This document shows, in pieces, positions 61,615 through 64,000 of a stretch of DNA of 64,000 bases (within the stretch, counting starts at the first letter, position 1; each line of letters opens with the position of its first letter). The DNA comes from an uncultured Clostridia bacterium (lineage in GTDB: Bacteria > Bacillota > Clostridia > Christensenellales > Borkfalkiaceae), in contig CALVLN010000002.1 in assembly GCA_944338165.1 (NCBI GenBank), positions 124,001 through 188,000 of the forward strand, in the 5' to 3' direction. The notes beneath the pieces were generated by a model. It saw only the letters and a list, made by a program, of their open reading frames with translations, ran no database searches and had not been told where the DNA came from. A program made the translations under genes and the position numbers.

Positions 61615-61690
61615 CGTTTTTCGCAAAAAATCTGTTTTCTCCCGCATTTTACCCGCGCGGAAGGCGATCTTGCGCCGCGACAAGGCGTTT

Positions 61691-62806
61691 TCAGCGGAGA
61701 TTTTCAGGGTTGAGCGCCAAAAGATCCTCCGTCACGAAACGCCCGTCCTTGCGGATGAGTTCTCCGTCGAAGAAGATCTCCCCGCCGCCGTAGGCAGGCG
61801 TCTGGATGAGGACGAGATCCCAATGCACGCTCGACTGATTGCCGTTGGGCGCGTCCTCATAGCAGCAGCCGGGCGTAAAATGGATGCTGCCCGCGATCTT
61901 CTCATCGAACAGGGTATCCAGCATGGGCCGGTCGATATACGGGTTGACGCCGATGGCGAACTCCCCGACGTACCGCGCGCCCGCATCCGTATCGAGCACG
62001 GCGTTGAGCGCGGCGGGATCCGAGGAGACGGCTCTGACGATCTTTCCCTTTTCAAAGGTGAGGGAAACGTTCTCATGCCGGATCCCGTCCTTTAAGGAGG
62101 GCGCGTTATAGGTGATGATCCCTTCCACGCTCTCCCTGACGGGCGCCGTATACACCTCGCCGTCCGGGATGTTGAGCTCGCCCGCACATTTGACGGCGGG
62201 GATGCCCTTGACGGAAAAGGTAAGGTCCGTCCCCGGGCACTTGATATGCACCTTGTCCGTCCGTTCCATGCGCGCTTTGAGCGCGTCCATCGCGCGGTCC
62301 ATCTTTGCATAATCCAGCGTGCAGACGCGGAAGAAAAAGTCCTCAAACGCGGAAGTGCTCATGCCGGCGGACTGCGCCATGGCGGGAAGCGGATAGCGCA
62401 GCACCACCCAGCGCGTCTTGTTGACGCGGATCTCGTGATGCACGGGATACTGAAAAAGACGCGATTCGATCGCCATCTTTTCCGCAGGCACGTCGGCGTA
62501 TTCAAACGCGTTCTCCGCGCCGCGCACGGCGATGTAACAATCCATATCGTTCATGATATGCGCCTCGTAATCGGCGAGCGCGCGCTGATGCGCCTCGCCC
62601 GTGCCCATGAGCATGGCGCGGCGGATCTTGGTGGAATTGAGTTTTACGTACGGAAGCGCCCCCGCCGCATGCGCCTTCTCCACGAGCGCGCAGCCGATCT
62701 CCGCGTCCGTATCGTAAAGGTCGATAAACAGCTTTTCGCCCGCCCTGCATTTGCAGGAATAGTTGACGAGCACGTCGGCGAGCCGGTCGATCCTCGGATC
62801 TCTCAT
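61691..62806 (-). CDS. M29-family (leucyl) aminopeptidase
   Basis: 371 residues from MRDPRIDRLADVLVNYSCKC; GGGAGG is 6 nt before this ATG. Family features: LADVLVNYS..., KAHAAGALPYVKL, GTDLTFSVKG, HENVSLTFEKGKIV and the metal-site region IHFTPGCCYEDAPNGNQSSVHWD. M29 enzymes are dimeric cytoplasmic metallo-aminopeptidases that trim peptides, which fits the peptide import encoded at 16-24 kb, although the genes are far apart. Divergent from fba. Confidence 0.93.
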   Translation of the reverse strand: MRDPRIDRLADVLVNYSCKCRAGEKLFIDLYDTDAEIGCALVEKAHAAGALPYVKLNSTKIRRAMLMGTGEAHQRALADYEAHIMNDMDCYIAVRGAENAFEYADVPAEKMAIESRLFQYPVHHEIRVNKTRWVVLRYPLPAMAQSAGMSTSAFEDFFFRVCTLDYAKMDRAMDALKARMERTDKVHIKCPGTDLTFSVKGIPAVKCAGELNIPDGEVYTAPVRESVEGIITYNAPSLKDGIRHENVSLTFEKGKIVRAVSSDPAALNAVLDTDAGARYVGEFAIGVNPYIDRPMLDTLFDEKIAGSIHFTPGCCYEDAPNGNQSSVHWDLVLIQTPAYGGGEIFFDGELIRKDGRFVTEDLLALNPENLR

Positions 62807-62846
62807 AAAAAGCCTCCCTTCCTCCGTTTTCTTTTTATTATATCCC

Positions 62847-62859
62847 TTCCGGGCCGGAA
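62847..62859. promoter_or_regulatory. 13-bp inverted repeat in the aminopeptidase/fba divergent region
   Basis: TTCCGG and CCGGAA around one base. It lies in the spacer region upstream of a minus-strand TATAAT (62834-62839 area) for the aminopeptidase, so it could be an operator. No regulator can be named. Confidence 0.4.
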
Positions 62860-62936
62860 AACAAAGCAATTTTCCGCCCAAGAAAAAATTTTTTCGCGGA
62901 AGTCCCGCCGTCCGCCGTTTTTTTTACGCAGCCCGC

Positions 62937-62965
62937 TTGCAATTTGCAGAAAAAAGAATTATAAT
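62937..62965 (+). promoter_or_regulatory. sigma-A promoter of fba
   Basis: TTGCAA (62937-62942), 17 nt, TATAAT (62960-62965), then GGAGG ahead of the ATG. Confidence 0.85.
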
Positions 62966-62994
62966 AAAGAAAAAAGTTTGGAGGAAGATTACCA

Positions 62995-63930
62995 ATGCCC
63001 TTAGTAACGACTACGGAAATGTTCAAAAAGGCGTACGCCGGCAAATACGCCGTCGGCGCGTTCAACGTCAACGATATGGAGATGGTCCAGGCGATCGTGG
63101 AAGCGGCGAACGAATGCCATTCCCCCGTCATCCTGCAGGTCTCGGCGGGCGCGAGAAAGTACGCGAACCCCGTGTATCTGCGCCACCTCGTGATGGCGGC
63201 GGTGGAAACGACGGACATTCCCGTCGCCATGCACCTCGACCACGGCGCGGATTTTGAGATCTGCAAAGCGTCCATCGACGACGGCTTCACCTCCGTCATG
63301 ATCGACGCATCCAGCAAACCTTGGGAGGAGAACATCGCCCTCACGAGGAAGGTGGTAGAGTATGCGCACGACCACGGCGTGGTCGTGGAAGCCGAACTCG
63401 GCAAGCTCGCGGGCGTTGAGGACGACGTCAAAGTGGAAGCGCACGACGCCATGTTCACTTCCCCCGACGAAGTGGAAGAATTCACGCAGCGCACGGGCAT
63501 CGACTCGCTCGCGATCGCCATCGGCACCAGCCACGGCGCCTATAAGTTCAAGCCCGGCCAGGACCCTAAGCTGCGCATCGATATCCTCGAAGAGATCGGC
63601 AGACGCCTGCCCGGCTTCCCCATCGTGCTGCACGGCGCGTCGTCCGTCCCGCAGGACCAGGTGGCGATCATCAACGAATTCGGCGGCAACATGCCCAACG
63701 CCATCGGCATCCCCGAAAGCGAACTGAGAAAGGCCGCGCAGCTCGCCGTCTGCAAGATCAACATCGACTCCGACCTGCGCCTCGCCTTCACCGCGGCGAT
63801 CCGCAAGCACTTCGTCGAACACCCCGACCATTTCGATCCCCGCCAGTACCTCGGCGACGCGCGCACGAACATGAAAGCGCTCGTCAAGCACAAGATCATC
63901 AACGTGCTCGGCTCGGAAAACAAAGCGTAA
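62995..63930 (+). CDS. fba: class II fructose-1,6-bisphosphate aldolase
   Basis: 311 residues. Zinc-dependent type: AFNVNDMEMVQAIVEAA, MHLDHGADFE, IDASSKPWEENIALTRKVVEYAH, VEAELGKLAG, TSHGAYKFK, VLHGASSVP and KINIDSDLR. It cleaves fructose-1,6-bisphosphate to triose phosphates, one step ahead of the nearby gap enzyme. Own promoter and terminator. Confidence 0.98.
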   Translation: MPLVTTTEMFKKAYAGKYAVGAFNVNDMEMVQAIVEAANECHSPVILQVSAGARKYANPVYLRHLVMAAVETTDIPVAMHLDHGADFEICKASIDDGFTSVMIDASSKPWEENIALTRKVVEYAHDHGVVVEAELGKLAGVEDDVKVEAHDAMFTSPDEVEEFTQRTGIDSLAIAIGTSHGAYKFKPGQDPKLRIDILEEIGRRLPGFPIVLHGASSVPQDQVAIINEFGGNMPNAIGIPESELRKAAQLAVCKINIDSDLRLAFTAAIRKHFVEHPDHFDPRQYLGDARTNMKALVKHKIINVLGSENKA

Positions 63931-63939
63931 AAACGGCAT

Positions 63940-63983
63940 AAAAAACATCCCGCCCGCGGAGTTCCGCGGGCGGGATGTTTTTT
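63940..63983 (+). terminator. terminator after fba
   Basis: AACATCCCGCCCGCGGA pairs with TCCGCGGGCGGGATGTT, followed by a T-run. Confidence 0.93.
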
Positions 63984-64000
63984 CGTTCAGTCAAACAGCG

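Overview
The window is a GC-rich chromosomal segment of a Gram-positive-type (monoderm) bacterium, most likely a Bacillota/Clostridia gut lineage. This is inferred from the classic yqfC-yqfD-phoH-pgpH-ybeY-era-yqzL-recO block (yqfC and yqfD are sporulation genes), PerR plus rubrerythrin, a T-box, YqzL and DUF1292 proteins, Opp transport with lipoprotein receptors, and many sigma-A promoters with 17-bp spacers. No rRNA, tRNA, CRISPR array, phage or insertion sequence was found; almost everything reads as core or lineage-specific chromosome.

Layout: 1-4.1 kb (minus) ruvC-ruvA-ruvB-queA-tgt (recombination and queuosine; tgt runs off the left edge). 4.3-5.7 kb argH. 5.8-10.1 kb ilvB-ilvN-ilvD plus a DUF1292-like gene. 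10.2-15.4 kb a LysR regulator divergent from leuC-leuD-(membrane protein)-leuB-yggS. 15.5-16.1 kb queH. 16.3-32.8 kb (minus) one apparent operon of eight genes: a 2,407-residue surface subtilase with BspA-type leucine-rich repeats, an InlB-repeat lipoprotein, an oversized oligopeptide-binding lipoprotein, OppB, OppC, OppD, OppF and a small membrane protein. 33.2-35.2 kb a sugar-nucleotide-type epimerase divergent from a TetR regulator. 35.2-37.2 kb leuA under a leucine (CUC) T-box. 37.3-43.6 kb a 2,090-residue repeat-containing lipoprotein. 43.7-50.7 kb rubrerythrin-perR, a lone EIIC-like permease, a RuvX-DUF1292 fusion, small and unknown genes, an MFS carrier and a cyclophilin lipoprotein. 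50.8-54.3 kb rpmG-secE-nusG-rplK-rplA-rplJ-rplL, not followed by rpoBC. 54.5-60.3 kb the recO-to-yqfC block. 60.4-63.9 kb gap, an M29 aminopeptidase and fba.

The genes cooperate in branched-chain amino acid synthesis (ilvBND, leuA, leuCDB; ilvC is not in the window), controlled by at least two different devices (LysR operator for leuCDB, T-box for leuA). The most striking locus is the protease-plus-peptide-importer operon, which looks like an extracellular protein digestion and peptide uptake system. A second theme is start-site biology: ruvC, queH and ruvX have good sigma-A promoters whose -10 box ends exactly 6 nt before the ATG, and yqfC has a sigma-E-like box 7 nt before its ATG, so leaderless mRNAs are predicted; phoH seems to start at an ACG codon.
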